Of a DNA stretch of 64,000 nucleotides, positions 26,095 through 36,979 are shown piece after piece. Every line of letters begins with the position of its first letter. Positions within the stretch are counted from its first letter, which is position 1. Origin of the DNA: Aliarcobacter thereius LMG 24486 (GTDB lineage Bacteria; Campylobacterota; Campylobacteria; Campylobacterales; Arcobacteraceae). The translations under genes were made by a program, and so were the position numbers. The notes beneath the pieces are model-generated. The model searched no databases, was not told the origin of the DNA, and was given only the letters and a program-made list of their open reading frames with translations. The DNA lies in contig NZ_CP035926.1 in the NCBI RefSeq assembly GCF_004214815.1, positions 1,674,001-1,738,000 of the forward strand. Direction: 5' to 3'.

Positions 26095-27078
26095 CTATCT
26101 AAATAAAGCTGTAAATTTTCTTATATTTGCTTGTAAAAATAAAGATGTATTTGAAATTTTAGAACTTTTTAGTTCTAATTCTAAATTTAATAGAAATTCA
26201 AATAATTTAAGATATTTTTTGGGATTTATATTTATAGCTAATCTTGATTTTGTTTCCCAAACATCTTTTGGTGGATTAAAACCTAAAATATCAATAGCTT
26301 TTGGTGCTCCAAAATTTCTTGCATATGCACTTATCATAAAAAGTTGATGTACAAATTGAGTTATTTGGTTTACAATAAACACACTATCCATTCCCTCTTC
26401 TAAAAGCAAATCTAAATCACTATTAACATCTTTAAAGCTAAGAATATTTACTAAAAAACTATCAAAATTAACAACTCCTAATCCAAAACAATAGTTATCT
26501 ACACTTTTTGAACTAATCTTTTCATCAAGAACTTTTAACTTTGATAAATCATTTACACAAAGAGTTAAATCTCCTTTATGCATGAAATATAGATGACTCA
26601 TGGCACTTATTTCATAATCTAACCCTATTCTTTTGGCTTCATTATTTAAATAAGATATTGCTTCATTATCTTTTAGTGGGAAAAACCTTACAAAACAAGA
26701 GTTTGTTTTAGGATTTAAACTACTCTCCATAGATTTAAAAGTAGCATCATCTCCATAACAAGATATTATTAATGTGCTACTAGAATTTTTATTTGCAGCT
26801 TCAACTAATAGATCTAACTCTTTTTTTGGTATTTTCTTATCAATTCTTAGATATACAACATTTGAAGAAGCAAATAGTGAAGATTGTTGTAAACAGTTTA
26901 ATATATATTTAAAATTATATTCTTCAAAATATATCTTTATAATATCATCTTCTTTTGCAATAATCTTTGAAATAATCCATGAATATTGCTCTATCATAAA
27001 TGTAGATTGTCCATAAAACATATAAGTACTAAAGTACTTTTTATCTCTTAAATATTTATCAAATTCACTTTTATACAT
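26095..27078 (-). CDS. holA: DNA polymerase III delta subunit-like protein
   Basis: 327 residues. The layout fits the clamp-loader delta subunit: an N-terminal domain with TYMFYGQSTFMIEQY, a middle DALLxx-like region, and a helical C-terminal collar domain. Sequence conservation in this family is weak in Campylobacterota, so the call rests on the overall pattern, the length, and the position between rnr and rpsF, which I recall as a conserved order. It loads the sliding clamp. Confidence 0.75.
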   Translation of the reverse strand: MYKSEFDKYLRDKKYFSTYMFYGQSTFMIEQYSWIISKIIAKEDDIIKIYFEEYNFKYILNCLQQSSLFASSNVVYLRIDKKIPKKELDLLVEAANKNSSSTLIISCYGDDATFKSMESSLNPKTNSCFVRFFPLKDNEAISYLNNEAKRIGLDYEISAMSHLYFMHKGDLTLCVNDLSKLKVLDEKISSKSVDNYCFGLGVVNFDSFLVNILSFKDVNSDLDLLLEEGMDSVFIVNQITQFVHQLFMISAYARNFGAPKAIDILGFNPPKDVWETKSRLAININPKKYLKLFEFLLNLELELKSSKISNTSLFLQANIRKFTALFR

Positions 27079-27107
27079 TTTAAAATACTATCCTATATTT
27101 GCTTGTT

Positions 27108-28955
27108 TTATAATATTCTTGCAACTATAACTTTTGTTGCAAGATTACTTGAAACAATTTTAACTCTATGTTTTGAAAATAATTTTTGAGCTTTAAAATT
27201 TTCTAAAACAACTTTTAAGCCAATCATTTTATCATAGCATTCAGCTCTTGATTTTTCAATATCAGTTATTTTTACTTTTATCTCTTTATCAATATTGTCT
27301 TTTGCCCATCTAGCATATGTCCTATCTTCAAAATCCCAAACAAGATTATCTATTTTTCTCTCTTGCTCTGATATATATAAAGTCGTTTCATCAATATCTT
27401 TTGGTACTTGTTTACTTTTTAAAATTCTATGCAAAACCAAATCTGAATATCTTCTAATTGGACTTGTAAAATGAGAATAAGAGTTAAATCCTAAACCAAA
27501 ATGCCCAAGATTTTTTGATGAGTATTTTGCTTTTTCTTGAGCTTGAATTATAAGTTCATCAACTTCAGCTTCCAATCCATAATTACTTGCTTCTTTTTGA
27601 AGATGTAAAATAGTTTCGTGAGTATCATTTTTTATTTCAGCTTTTATTCCAATTAGATTTATATCATCAATCAATCTAGAAATAGATTTAAAACTTGGCT
27701 CTTCATGAATTCTAAATATTCCAATATTTCCTACTTTTTTACTAGCTTCTATATTGGCTAATAACATACACTCTTCAACCAATTGATGAGAAGCTGTTGA
27801 AAATTCAATATTTATTGCTTCAAGAAGATTGTTTTTTAAAACCAATCTATTTTCTTGAGTTCTAAAATCATAACCTTTTTGTAATCTCTTTTTTCTAAAC
27901 TTTTTTGTTATTTCATATAAAGGAAGTAAATAATCAAAAATATCTTTTTCTACTTTATTATATTGATCAAGTTTTCCTTCTAAAACTCTATCAACTCTTC
28001 CATAAGATAAATTTCTATGATTTCTTATGATTGCTTCAAAAAGTGATGATTTTTTAACACTTTTTGCATCTAAATCTAATTCCATTTTAAAAACATATGA
28101 ATATCTTATTTCATCCTCTTTTAATGAACATAAGTTCTCACTCAAAACTTTTGGAAGCATTGGCAAAGTTTTTGTTGGAAGGTATATTGTATTCCCTTTT
28201 TTATAAGCTAACTTATCTAAAATTGAATTCTCTTTTACAAAATATGAAACATCTGCTATTGCTACATATAAAGTGTTTGAAGAGTTATCAAAATATATTG
28301 CATCATCATGATCTTTTGCACTATTTGGATCTATTGTACAAAAAGGAAGAGCTGTTAAATCTACTCTTTGCTTAGTATCATCCATAAAAAAATCTTCATC
28401 TTCATTTTTATCAAATCTATATAATTCATCATACAAATATAAAGAGATAAACTCATCAATTTTTGGATCAGATAAATTTCCTACAAATTTAATCTCTTCA
28501 AAGTTTTTATTATCTACAATAATTACATCATTTTTTTTATATTTTTTTGAATTTTTATTAAAAATCTGAATATGCTCTTTCATCGTAATAAACGAGTCAT
28601 CTTCTACATAAACCATTATTTCTGATTTCTTGCCTTCTAAAATTTTTATAACTTTTGCTTTGATTTTACTTCTTGGATTAAAAACTCTTTTTGCTAAAAC
28701 TAAATCTCCATCAAAAGCTCCATTTAAAAACTCTTTTTCTACTCTAATATTTTTTATAGGATTTACTAAATCCAAAATCTCTACATAATTTTTATCAATC
28801 TTTAAAATACCTATTTTATATTTTGAATTTATCTCATATTTTTCTTCATTTTTTATAACAATATCATTTTTTATAAACTCTTTTAACTCTTTTTCTTCAT
28901 CCTTTGAAAAGTTAAAACTATTTTCTAAAATTTTTTTAAATAACTCTTTTAACAA
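27108..28955 (-). CDS. rnr: Ribonuclease R (RNB family exoribonuclease)
   Basis: 615 residues, shorter than the E. coli enzyme. N-terminal cold-shock-like RNA-binding segments precede the RNB catalytic domain with TIDPNSAKDHDDAIYF, whose Asp residues bind the metal. SHFTSPIRRYSDLVLHRIL is the second signature. The end carries a degenerate S1-like portion (about 540-615). It degrades structured RNA 3' to 5'. It heads the minus-strand rnr-holA run. Confidence 0.92.
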   Translation of the reverse strand: MLKELFKKILENSFNFSKDEEKELKEFIKNDIVIKNEEKYEINSKYKIGILKIDKNYVEILDLVNPIKNIRVEKEFLNGAFDGDLVLAKRVFNPRSKIKAKVIKILEGKKSEIMVYVEDDSFITMKEHIQIFNKNSKKYKKNDVIIVDNKNFEEIKFVGNLSDPKIDEFISLYLYDELYRFDKNEDEDFFMDDTKQRVDLTALPFCTIDPNSAKDHDDAIYFDNSSNTLYVAIADVSYFVKENSILDKLAYKKGNTIYLPTKTLPMLPKVLSENLCSLKEDEIRYSYVFKMELDLDAKSVKKSSLFEAIIRNHRNLSYGRVDRVLEGKLDQYNKVEKDIFDYLLPLYEITKKFRKKRLQKGYDFRTQENRLVLKNNLLEAINIEFSTASHQLVEECMLLANIEASKKVGNIGIFRIHEEPSFKSISRLIDDINLIGIKAEIKNDTHETILHLQKEASNYGLEAEVDELIIQAQEKAKYSSKNLGHFGLGFNSYSHFTSPIRRYSDLVLHRILKSKQVPKDIDETTLYISEQERKIDNLVWDFEDRTYARWAKDNIDKEIKVKITDIEKSRAECYDKMIGLKVVLENFKAQKLFSKHRVKIVSSNLATKVIVARIL

Positions 28956-29005
28956 TATTTATCCTTTTTATTTAAACCATTATAATATATTTAGTTAAGG
29001 TTTTG

Positions 29006-29011
29006 TATAAT
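29006..29011 (+). promoter_or_regulatory. ilvC -10 box
   Basis: A perfect TATAAT 34 bases before the chosen ilvC start, in the rnr/ilvC divergent region. A second TATAAT at 28981-28986 is possible as well. Confidence 0.4.
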
Positions 29012-29033
29012 CTTTCAAAATTTTAATAAATAG

Positions 29034-30068
<1,035 letters not shown>

Positions 30069-30094
30069 TTTTAAGAGGATATCTCCTCTTAAAA
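30069..30094 (+). terminator. Stem-loop after ilvC
   Basis: An 11-bp perfect stem (TTTTAAGAGGA at 30069-30079, complement at 30084-30094) starting right after the ilvC stop. No long T-run follows, so termination may be partial. The next gene starts 11 bases later without an obvious Shine-Dalgarno sequence. Confidence 0.55.
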
Positions 30095-30104
30095 CTCTTA
30101 AATT

Positions 30105-31214
30105 ATGAGCAAAGAAAAATCTACAACAACTAAAAAAAGATCTACTCGTTCTAGAAAAAATCGTGTTATTAAAAGAAATGTCGGTAAAAAAGTATTAGCA
30201 AATAACTTTTTAATAGCTCTTTTTTTAATTGTTATTCTTCTATCTGCTTCTTATTTTCTTTTAAGTAATAGTTTAAAAGATAGCTCGTCTTTAATTCATG
30301 ATATTAAAAAAGAAATTAATATAAAAAACTATTCAAATGAAGAGATTATGGATGAAGTTTTAGTTTCTGAAGGTATAAAAGAAGAAGTAAAATTAATTGA
30401 AGATAGTAAGAATCTACTTGAAAAAGATAAAAAAGAAGAAGCAAAAGTAAAAGAAATAATCATAAAGAATGAAATACAAGAAGAGATAATCTATGAAGAC
30501 AAGAAAAAAGATGATAAAAAAGTAGTTACAAAAAAAGATATATATACTCCAAAAAATAATCAAAAACCAAAACTTGTAATAGTTATTGATGATGTTGTAT
30601 CAAAAAGCCAAGTTAATAAGATTTTAGATATAGGCTATCCTGTCAATATATCTTTTCTTCCTCCAGCAAAAAATCATAAGAATTCTGCAAATATAGCTAA
30701 AAATATAAATTTCTATCTAATTCATTTTCCTTTACAAGCTTCAAAGGCTTTTAAAAACTTTGAAGAGAATACTTTAAATGTAAGTGATTCTTATCAAAAA
30801 ATTGAAGCTAGAGTTAAACAGCTAAGAGCTTGGTATCCAGATGCAATATATACAAATAATCATACAGGATCTGTATTTACAGAGAATTATGAAGCTATGG
30901 ATAAACTATTTCGAGCCTTAAAAAAGCATAATTTTATTTTTGTTGATAGTAGAACTTCTCCAAATAGTGTTGCAAAAGAACTTAGTGTAAAATATAAATT
31001 TCCTTATATAGTAAGAGATGTTTTTTTAGACAATAATAGAAACTATGATGATATTTCTAAACAGTTAAAAGAGTCAATATCTATTGCAAAAAAACAAGGT
31101 TTTGCTATTGCTATTGGTCATCCATATGATATAACTTTTAAAGTGTTAAAAGAGTCAAAAGAGCTTTTAAAAGATGTTGAACCAATATTCTTAGATAAAC
31201 TTCCTTATTTGTAA
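30105..31214 (+). CDS. Divergent polysaccharide deacetylase family protein
   Basis: 369 residues. A very basic start is followed by one membrane helix (about 31-51), a Lys/Glu-rich linker (about 60-155), and a C-terminal catalytic-like domain opening KPKLVIVIDDVVSKSQ. ISFLPP, HFPLQA, NNHTGS and AIAIGHPYD match the YibQ-type divergent NodB fold. The active role is unknown; members are envelope-associated. No Shine-Dalgarno sequence is evident, so expression may depend on ilvC read-through. Confidence 0.85.
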   Translation: MSKEKSTTTKKRSTRSRKNRVIKRNVGKKVLANNFLIALFLIVILLSASYFLLSNSLKDSSSLIHDIKKEINIKNYSNEEIMDEVLVSEGIKEEVKLIEDSKNLLEKDKKEEAKVKEIIIKNEIQEEIIYEDKKKDDKKVVTKKDIYTPKNNQKPKLVIVIDDVVSKSQVNKILDIGYPVNISFLPPAKNHKNSANIAKNINFYLIHFPLQASKAFKNFEENTLNVSDSYQKIEARVKQLRAWYPDAIYTNNHTGSVFTENYEAMDKLFRALKKHNFIFVDSRTSPNSVAKELSVKYKFPYIVRDVFLDNNRNYDDISKQLKESISIAKKQGFAIAIGHPYDITFKVLKESKELLKDVEPIFLDKLPYL

Positions 31215-31253
31215 TATTTTTGTTAGAATCTTCAATAAACTTTGGAGTTTCTT

Positions 31254-32030
31254 ATGATAAAAAGTATTGATTTTGAAATTAAAGAGCTATCTTTTATGGC
31301 AAAATATCCAAAAGAGATATTTTATATAGGTAACACTGAACTTCTTAAAAAAAGAAAGATTTCTATAGTAGGCACAAGAAGACCAAATTCATATACAAAA
31401 GAGTTTACATATAAGCTTTCTTCTAAATTATCCTCATCTAATATTTGTATTGTAAGTGGTGCTGCTATGGGTGTTGATAGTATTTCTCATAGTGGAGCTG
31501 GATCTTCAAACACTATTGCTGTTGTTGCAAATGGTTTAAATATTAGGTATCCAAGTGTAAATAAGAATCAAATAATTGATATAGAAAAAAATGGTTTAAT
31601 TCTTTCAACTTTTCAGAATGAAGAAAAAGCAAAGAATTATACTTTTGTTTTAAGAAATGAATTAGTAGTTGCTCTAGGAGAAGCTTTAATAGTCACAGAA
31701 GCTGATTTGAATAGTGGAAGTATGACATCAATAAATTATGCAATAAAACAAAATAAAGAAATATTTGTTTTACCTCATAGAATAAATGAAAGCCTTGCTA
31801 CAAACGAACTTATTAAAAAAAATATTGCAAAAGTAATTTATGATATTGATGAGTTTGTTGAAAAGTTTTCTGGGATTAATCAATCACAAAGTAATCTTTG
31901 TGAAGTCTTAGAATTTTGTAAAACAACTCCTAGTTATGAAAAAGCTATTCTTATTTATCCTGATAAAATTTTAGAGTATGAACTTGAAGGAAAAATAAAA
32001 ATAGAAGATGGAAAAGTTTTTCTAATTTAA
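31254..32030 (+). CDS. dprA: DNA-processing protein DprA
   Basis: 258 residues from the ATG at 31254, with GGAG 6 bases in front. A TTG at 31242 would add four residues but overlaps that site. The Rossmann-like core shows ISIVGTRRPNSY, VSGAAMGVDSISHSGA, VANGLNIRYP and the late SGSMTSINYA. It hands incoming single-stranded DNA to RecA during natural transformation. The C-terminal winged-helix part is short. Confidence 0.9.
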   Translation: MIKSIDFEIKELSFMAKYPKEIFYIGNTELLKKRKISIVGTRRPNSYTKEFTYKLSSKLSSSNICIVSGAAMGVDSISHSGAGSSNTIAVVANGLNIRYPSVNKNQIIDIEKNGLILSTFQNEEKAKNYTFVLRNELVVALGEALIVTEADLNSGSMTSINYAIKQNKEIFVLPHRINESLATNELIKKNIAKVIYDIDEFVEKFSGINQSQSNLCEVLEFCKTTPSYEKAILIYPDKILEYELEGKIKIEDGKVFLI

Positions 32031-32062
32031 TCATTCTTTAATATTATTTTATATAACATTCT

Positions 32063-32080
32063 TCCAAACCATCGTTTGGA
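32063..32080. promoter_or_regulatory. TetR operator in front of the tetR gene
   Basis: The inverted repeat TCCAAAC-N4-GTTTGGA ends 7 bases before the ATG. Its core CAAACCATCGTTTG recurs with one change before the next gene. Binding here would block the regulator's own start region. Confidence 0.7.
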
Positions 32081-32087
32081 TAATTAA

Positions 32088-32642
32088 ATGGCAATAAAAA
32101 AAACATCAAAAGAAGAGATTTTACAAGAGTCTATAAAACTTTTTAAGATAAAAGGTTATTATAACTGTTCTATGGCAAACATAGCTGATGCTTGTGGACT
32201 TATAAAAGGAAGTATTTATCACTATTTTAAAAGCAAAGATGAGATAGGGATAGAATCTTTAAAATATATTCATAACTATTTTGTAGAAAATATTTTTTCT
32301 ATTGCATATAAAAAAGACTTAAGTGACTTAGAGAAAATAAAACTTTTTGTAAAAAAAACAGATGAGTATTTTTTAAATAGTAAAGGTGGTTGTTTATTAG
32401 GAAATTTAGCTTTAGAAGTAAGTAGTGAGAATTCAGAATTTAAAGAAGTTATAAAAGAGTATTTTAGTGCTTGGGAAGATGCTTTGACAAAAATACTTGA
32501 AAATAAGTATGGAACAAATCAAGCAAAAAATATATCAAAAGAGTATGTTTCATTGACTCAAGGTACTATTATGATGATGAACTTATACGACACTCCTTCA
32601 GGTTATTTAAAAGTTGGTGAAAAATTGATTAGTTTAATCTAA
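32088..32642 (+). CDS. TetR/AcrR family transcriptional regulator
   Basis: 184 residues. The N-terminal HTH is typical: SKEEILQESIKLFKIKGYY, then MANIADACGLIKGSIYHYFKSKDE (about residues 6-50). The C-terminal ligand domain includes GGCLLGNLALEVS, as in regulators of the AcuR/YxaF-like type. It lies upstream of the HPP gene, and both have a CAAACnATCGTTTG operator, so it probably represses itself and the HPP protein in response to an unknown ligand. Confidence 0.9.
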   Translation: MAIKKTSKEEILQESIKLFKIKGYYNCSMANIADACGLIKGSIYHYFKSKDEIGIESLKYIHNYFVENIFSIAYKKDLSDLEKIKLFVKKTDEYFLNSKGGCLLGNLALEVSSENSEFKEVIKEYFSAWEDALTKILENKYGTNQAKNISKEYVSLTQGTIMMMNLYDTPSGYLKVGEKLISLI

Positions 32643-32664
32643 TCTTTTTTTTTAATCTATTATT

Positions 32665-32678
32665 CAAACAATCGTTTG
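32665..32678. promoter_or_regulatory. TetR operator in front of the HPP gene
   Basis: CAAACAATCGTTTG, which differs at one position from the copy at 32065-32078. It sits 18 bases before the HPP gene start, after a T-rich stretch following the tetR stop. Confidence 0.7.
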
Positions 32679-32696
32679 GTTTATTAAGGAAAATTA

Positions 32697-33209
32697 ATGA
32701 ATATTTATCTTAAAAAATTTATTGGAGAAAAAGAGAAAATAGCGGATAAATCATCAATAAAAGATATAGTTTTTGCTTTTATTGGAAGTTTTTTAGCAAT
32801 AGCAACTATTGGTTATTTGACAAAAACTTATGATAATCTATTAGTTATGGGTTCATTTGGTGCAAGTTGTGTTTTACTATTTGCTTTTCCCAAAAGTCCA
32901 TTTTCTCAACCAAGAAATGTAATATTTGGTCATTTTATATCATCGTTTACAGGACTATTTTTCCTACATTTTATTGGAAGTGATTATATAAGTATGGCTT
33001 TAGCATTAGCAACTGCAATATCTTTGATGTTAGCTACAAAAACAGTTCATCCACCAGCTGGTTCAAATCCATTAATAATATTTTTCTTAGGTGCAAATTG
33101 GGATTATTTAGTATTTCCAACTTTAGTTGGTTCTATTGTATTAGTAATTGTAAGTTTGTTTTATAATAATTTACATAAAAACAGAGTTTACCCAATATAT
33201 TGGATTTAA
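32697..33209 (+). CDS. HPP family membrane protein
   Basis: 170 residues with four to five membrane segments. The family-naming motif is VHPPAGSNP (about residues 121-129). MGSFGASCVLLFAFPKSPFSQPRN is the other conserved stretch. HPP proteins have been linked to nitrite transport in some organisms, but the substrate here is unknown. The Shine-Dalgarno sequence is AAGGA. It is probably controlled by the adjacent TetR protein. Confidence 0.88.
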   Translation: MNIYLKKFIGEKEKIADKSSIKDIVFAFIGSFLAIATIGYLTKTYDNLLVMGSFGASCVLLFAFPKSPFSQPRNVIFGHFISSFTGLFFLHFIGSDYISMALALATAISLMLATKTVHPPAGSNPLIIFFLGANWDYLVFPTLVGSIVLVIVSLFYNNLHKNRVYPIYWI

Positions 33210-33245
33210 AAAGATAGAGCTATTAATAATAGCTCTATCTTTTTA
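33207..33245. terminator. Strong bidirectional terminator, HPP gene and purF
   Basis: An 18-bp perfect stem from 33207-33224 to 33228-33245 around an AAT loop, starting exactly on the HPP stop codon. Its A-rich and T-rich outer ends give a T-run in both directions. The convergent purF stop is 19 bases away. Confidence 0.85.
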
Positions 33246-33263
33246 TAAGTTTATTAAATTTAT

Positions 33264-34610
33264 CTATGATTTTACGAAATAATCCCCATCAAAACTTTCC
33301 AGTGCATAGTGTCTATTATCTCCTATAGCTTCAACCAAATCTTCTATAGATAAATACTCTAAACTATCAGCTTCAATATATTTACATATTTCATCTTTAG
33401 TCATTTTTGTAGAAATCAATTCATCTTTTGTTGGAGTATCTATTCCATAAAAACATGGAAATTTAATTTCAGGACTAGCAACTCTAAAATGAACCTCTTT
33501 TGCTCCTGCCTCTTTTAGCATTTTAACTATTCTTTTTGAAGTTGTTCCTCTTACAATTGAATCATCTATTACAAGAAGAGATTTTCCCTCAATAATTGAA
33601 TTCATAGGACTTAATTTCATTTTTACTTTATTATTTCTCATCTCTTGAGTTGGTTCAATAAATGTTCTTCCAATATAATGATTTCTAATAATCCCATATT
33701 TAAAAGGAATTCCACTTTGTGCTGAATATCCTAATGCTGCTGGAACTCCACTATCTGGAACAGGAACAACCATATCATATTTTGCTCTATTTTCTACATC
33801 TCGTTTAGCTAGAGCTTTTCCCATATTCTCTCTTGTAGTATATACATTTTTACCATCAATAACTGAATCAGGTCTAGCAAAATATACATATTCAAATGCA
33901 CATGGTCTAAAATCTGCTTCAAAAAGCTGTATTGATTCTGGTTCGCAATTACCATCAAATATAAGCATTTCTCCAGGTCTTACATCTCTTATAAATTCAG
34001 CTTCAAGTAGATCAAAAGTACAAGTTTCACTTGCAACTATATATCCACCACTTTTTAGTTTCCCAAAAGACAGAGGTCTAATTCCATATCTATCCCTTAT
34101 TACAAATTGTTTACTTCTACTTTGAATAATAAAGCAATATGCTCCAATAGTTCTATTTAATGCTTCAATAATTCTATCTTTTAAATGATCTTTAGTATTT
34201 TTAGCAATTAGATGAATTAAATTCTCAGTATCCATTCCTGTTTGGAATATTGCACCTTTATCTATTAAATCTTCTCTAACTTCATCTTTGTTTATTAAAT
34301 TTCCATTGTGAACTATTGATATTTCACCCAATTTGTATTTAGCATAAACAGGTTGAGCATCTAAAACAGAATCACTTCCTGCTGTTGCATATCTATTATG
34401 ACCTATTGCCATATCTCCTTGCAAATATGCTAAAGCTTCATCTGTAAAAACTTCTGAAACCAAACCTCTATCTTTTTTTGTATATATTTTTCCATTGCAA
34501 GATGATGATATACCACTTGCTTCTTGTCCTCTATGTTGCATGGCAAATAGAGCCATGGACGCTAATCTTGCGGCATTTTTATTACCATAAATTCCTACTA
34601 TTGCACACAT
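33264..34610 (-). CDS. purF: Amidophosphoribosyltransferase
   Basis: 448 residues. MCAIVGIYGN puts the catalytic Cys at position 2, so no propeptide is present. MQHRGQEASGI and IGHNRYAT are glutaminase motifs, and LLVIDDSIVRGTTSKRIV is the PRPP-binding loop. First committed step of purine synthesis. It lies 11 bases downstream of dapB on the same strand. Cys residues of the iron-sulfur type enzymes are not obvious. Confidence 0.96.
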   Translation of the reverse strand: MCAIVGIYGNKNAARLASMALFAMQHRGQEASGISSSCNGKIYTKKDRGLVSEVFTDEALAYLQGDMAIGHNRYATAGSDSVLDAQPVYAKYKLGEISIVHNGNLINKDEVREDLIDKGAIFQTGMDTENLIHLIAKNTKDHLKDRIIEALNRTIGAYCFIIQSRSKQFVIRDRYGIRPLSFGKLKSGGYIVASETCTFDLLEAEFIRDVRPGEMLIFDGNCEPESIQLFEADFRPCAFEYVYFARPDSVIDGKNVYTTRENMGKALAKRDVENRAKYDMVVPVPDSGVPAALGYSAQSGIPFKYGIIRNHYIGRTFIEPTQEMRNNKVKMKLSPMNSIIEGKSLLVIDDSIVRGTTSKRIVKMLKEAGAKEVHFRVASPEIKFPCFYGIDTPTKDELISTKMTKDEICKYIEADSLEYLSIEDLVEAIGDNRHYALESFDGDYFVKS

Positions 34611-34621
34611 TTTTTATCCTT

Positions 34622-35395
34622 TTATAAATCTAAAGCATCATTTATAGAGTAAAGATTCGCATCTTTATTTACTATCCATTTTGCAACTTTTAATGCACCT
34701 TTTGAAAATGTATTCCTTGCTGTTGCCGTATGATTTAACTCTAAAAATTCTCCATCATTATAAAAACCAACAGTGTGTCTTCCCACTATATCTCCACCTC
34801 TTAAGGCCATTACTGCAATTTCATCTTTAGTTCTAGCACCAATTTGTCCATCTCTTCCAGAAATTCTTACTTTATCTAGCTCTAAATCTCTTGCACTACT
34901 TGCATGTTCTGCTAAAGTCAATGCTGTTCCTGAAGGAGCATCAACTTTATGCCTATGGTGCTGTTCAACAATTTCTATATCAAAATCTCTTAGTGTTTTA
35001 GATGCTAGAGCTACAAGTTTATTTAAAACTGAAACTCCTAAGCTCATATTTGTAGCATATAAAATAGGTACTAGCTTACTAGCTTCAAGAAGTAGGTTTT
35101 GTTGGTGTTTACTAAGACCAGTTGTTGCAATTACCAAAGCTTTCCTTTTTCCACCTTCAATAACAGCTTCTAAAAGCTCTTGTGTTGCAGATGGACTTGA
35201 AAAATCAATAAGAACATCACTTTCCTCAAATAATACATTAATATCGTTTGTTACAACTGTATTTTCTGGTAGAGTTTTTTCCATCTTACCAAAAACATGA
35301 ACACAAGATAATTTTGCTTCATTATCATTTTTTAAATCATCAATTAATAAGCTTCCAACTCTTCCTGTACTTCCTAAAATACCTATTTTTATCAT
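34622..35395 (-). CDS. dapB: 4-hydroxy-tetrahydrodipicolinate reductase
   Basis: 257 residues. The NAD(P) motif [13 protein letters not shown] opens the protein. [15 protein letters not shown] is the catalytic His/Lys signature, and [14 protein letters not shown] follows. It works in lysine and diaminopimelate synthesis. It follows trxB by 4 bases, so trxB-dapB-purF are probably one operon. Confidence 0.95.
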   Translation of the reverse strand: MIKIGILGSTGRVGSLLIDDLKNDNEAKLSCVHVFGKMEKTLPENTVVTNDINVLFEESDVLIDFSSPSATQELLEAVIEGGKRKALVIATTGLSKHQQNLLLEASKLVPILYATNMSLGVSVLNKLVALASKTLRDFDIEIVEQHHRHKVDAPSGTALTLAEHASSARDLELDKVRISGRDGQIGARTKDEIAVMALRGGDIVGRHTVGFYNDGEFLELNHTATARNTFSKGALKVAKWIVNKDANLYSINDALDL

Positions 35396-35399
35396 ATAT

Positions 35400-36329
35400 T
35401 TATCCTAAATATTCAATTATATCAACAGCAGCCGTAGCTCCATCACCAGCTGCACAAACAACTTGTTTTGCTGCATCAATTCTGATATCTCCAGCAGCAT
35501 AAAGTCCTTTTACATTTGTTCTCATTTTTAAATCAACAACAACTTCACCATTGTCATTCATCTCACATAAGAAAGTTCCATCTTCTTGTTTTAATGGTGC
35601 ATTTAGAGCATTTCTTCCAACAAAAACAAAAACACCAGGTGTTGCTAAATCTCTTGTTTCACCTGTTTTATTACACTTAACTTTTAATCCTGTAACTCCT
35701 GAAGCATCTCCAAGAACTTCTTCAACACTTACATTTGTAACTTCTTCAATATTTGCTGATTTCTTAATATTTTCAATAGTTGAAGGAGCAGCTCTATATG
35801 TATCTCTTCTATGCACTAAATATACTTTTGCACACATTTTTGCTAAGTAATAAGCTTCTTCAAGAGCAGCATCTCCTCCACCAATTACAGCAACTTCTTT
35901 TCCTTTATAAAAGAATCCATCACAAGTTGCACAAGTTGAAATTCCTCTACCAAAGAATTCATTTTCACCTTTAAAACCAGCTTTTTTAGGCACTGAACCA
36001 GTAGCAAAAAGAACTGATCTAGCTTCATATTCTTTACCTTCAGCAGTTTTAACTAAGAAATTATCACCTTTTTTACTAATATTTGAAACTTCTGCCATTT
36101 CATGTTTTAATCCAAATTTTTGGCATTGTTCAGGCCATGAAGCCATAAGATCCATACCAGTCATAACATTACCTTGTCCTGGATAGTTTTCAATTTCACT
36201 AGAACCAGTAATTTGTCCTCCTGGCATTCCCATTTCAAACATTATTACATTTTTTAAACCACCTCTAGTAGCATATAGTCCAGCAGTTAAACCAGCTGGT
36301 CCTCCACCAATAATTGCTAAATCTAACAT
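35400..36329 (-). CDS. trxB: Thioredoxin reductase
   Basis: 309 residues. FAD-binding [17 protein letters not shown], redox site [13 protein letters not shown]-binding [16 protein letters not shown], and C-terminal GLYAAGDIR are all visible. It reduces thioredoxin with NADPH. trxA lies upstream on the same strand but is cut off by a terminator, so trxB needs its own promoter in 36330-36400. Confidence 0.96.
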   Translation of the reverse strand: MLDLAIIGGGPAGLTAGLYATRGGLKNVIMFEMGMPGGQITGSSEIENYPGQGNVMTGMDLMASWPEQCQKFGLKHEMAEVSNISKKGDNFLVKTAEGKEYEARSVLFATGSVPKKAGFKGENEFFGRGISTCATCDGFFYKGKEVAVIGGGDAALEEAYYLAKMCAKVYLVHRRDTYRAAPSTIENIKKSANIEEVTNVSVEEVLGDASGVTGLKVKCNKTGETRDLATPGVFVFVGRNALNAPLKQEDGTFLCEMNDNGEVVVDLKMRTNVKGLYAAGDIRIDAAKQVVCAAGDGATAAVDIIEYLG

Positions 36330-36410
36330 ATAAAACTCCTTTTATTTATTTCATTGGAGAAATTTTATCATTTAATATTTTATATTTCTCTTAAGACTTT
36401 TGAATTAAAA

Positions 36411-36437
36411 AAAGGAAGATGTAAGACACCTTCCTTT
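36411..36437 (-). terminator. Terminator of trxA
   Basis: A 12-bp stem with one mismatch (AAAGGAAGATGT at 36411-36422 against ACACCTTCCTTT at 36426-36437). On the minus strand it is followed by a T-run from the A-tract at 36407-36413. It separates trxA from trxB. Confidence 0.75.
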
Positions 36438-36467
36438 ATCTCTTTATCATAAATATATGATTTAAAA

Positions 36468-36788
36468 TTATAATAAAGAGTTTATTTTATCAGTAAATGC
36501 TTGTTTTGAAGATGCACCAATTAATGTATCAACAACTTCTCCATCTCTCATAAAAATTATAGTTGGAATTGATCTAACCCCATATTTAACTGCTAAATCT
36601 TGTTCTTCATCTGTATTTACTTTACAAATGTTTGCTTTCCCACCAAAATCTGCTGCTAATTCATCAATAACTGGAGCTATCATTCTACAAGGTCCACACC
36701 ATGGAGCCCAGAAATCTACCATTGAGATACCTTTACTTGTAACTTCATCAAAGTTAGCCGATGTTAATTCAATATATTTTGCCATCAT
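36468..36788 (-). CDS. trxA: Thioredoxin
   Basis: 106 residues. The active site WAPWCGPC and the cis-Pro loop RSIPTII are standard. The first two codons are both ATG; the second (36785) is better spaced from AAGGA and gives MAKYIEL. It reduces protein disulfides in the cytoplasm and pairs with trxB just downstream. Confidence 0.96.
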   Translation of the reverse strand: MMAKYIELTSANFDEVTSKGISMVDFWAPWCGPCRMIAPVIDELAADFGGKANICKVNTDEEQDLAVKYGVRSIPTIIFMRDGEVVDTLIGASSKQAFTDKINSLL

Positions 36789-36979
36789 TTATCCTTTTTT
36801 ATTAAATATCAATTCTCATAATTTAAGTTAAAATTATATAAATATAATTAAAACACAACGATTATAGCTTTAAAAAACTTAAATTCTTTTTATATTTATA
36901 AGAATTATATAAATTTATATAATCAAAGCTAAATCATATTTTAGATATATTTACAATTATTTTATTATGGAAAAATTAA

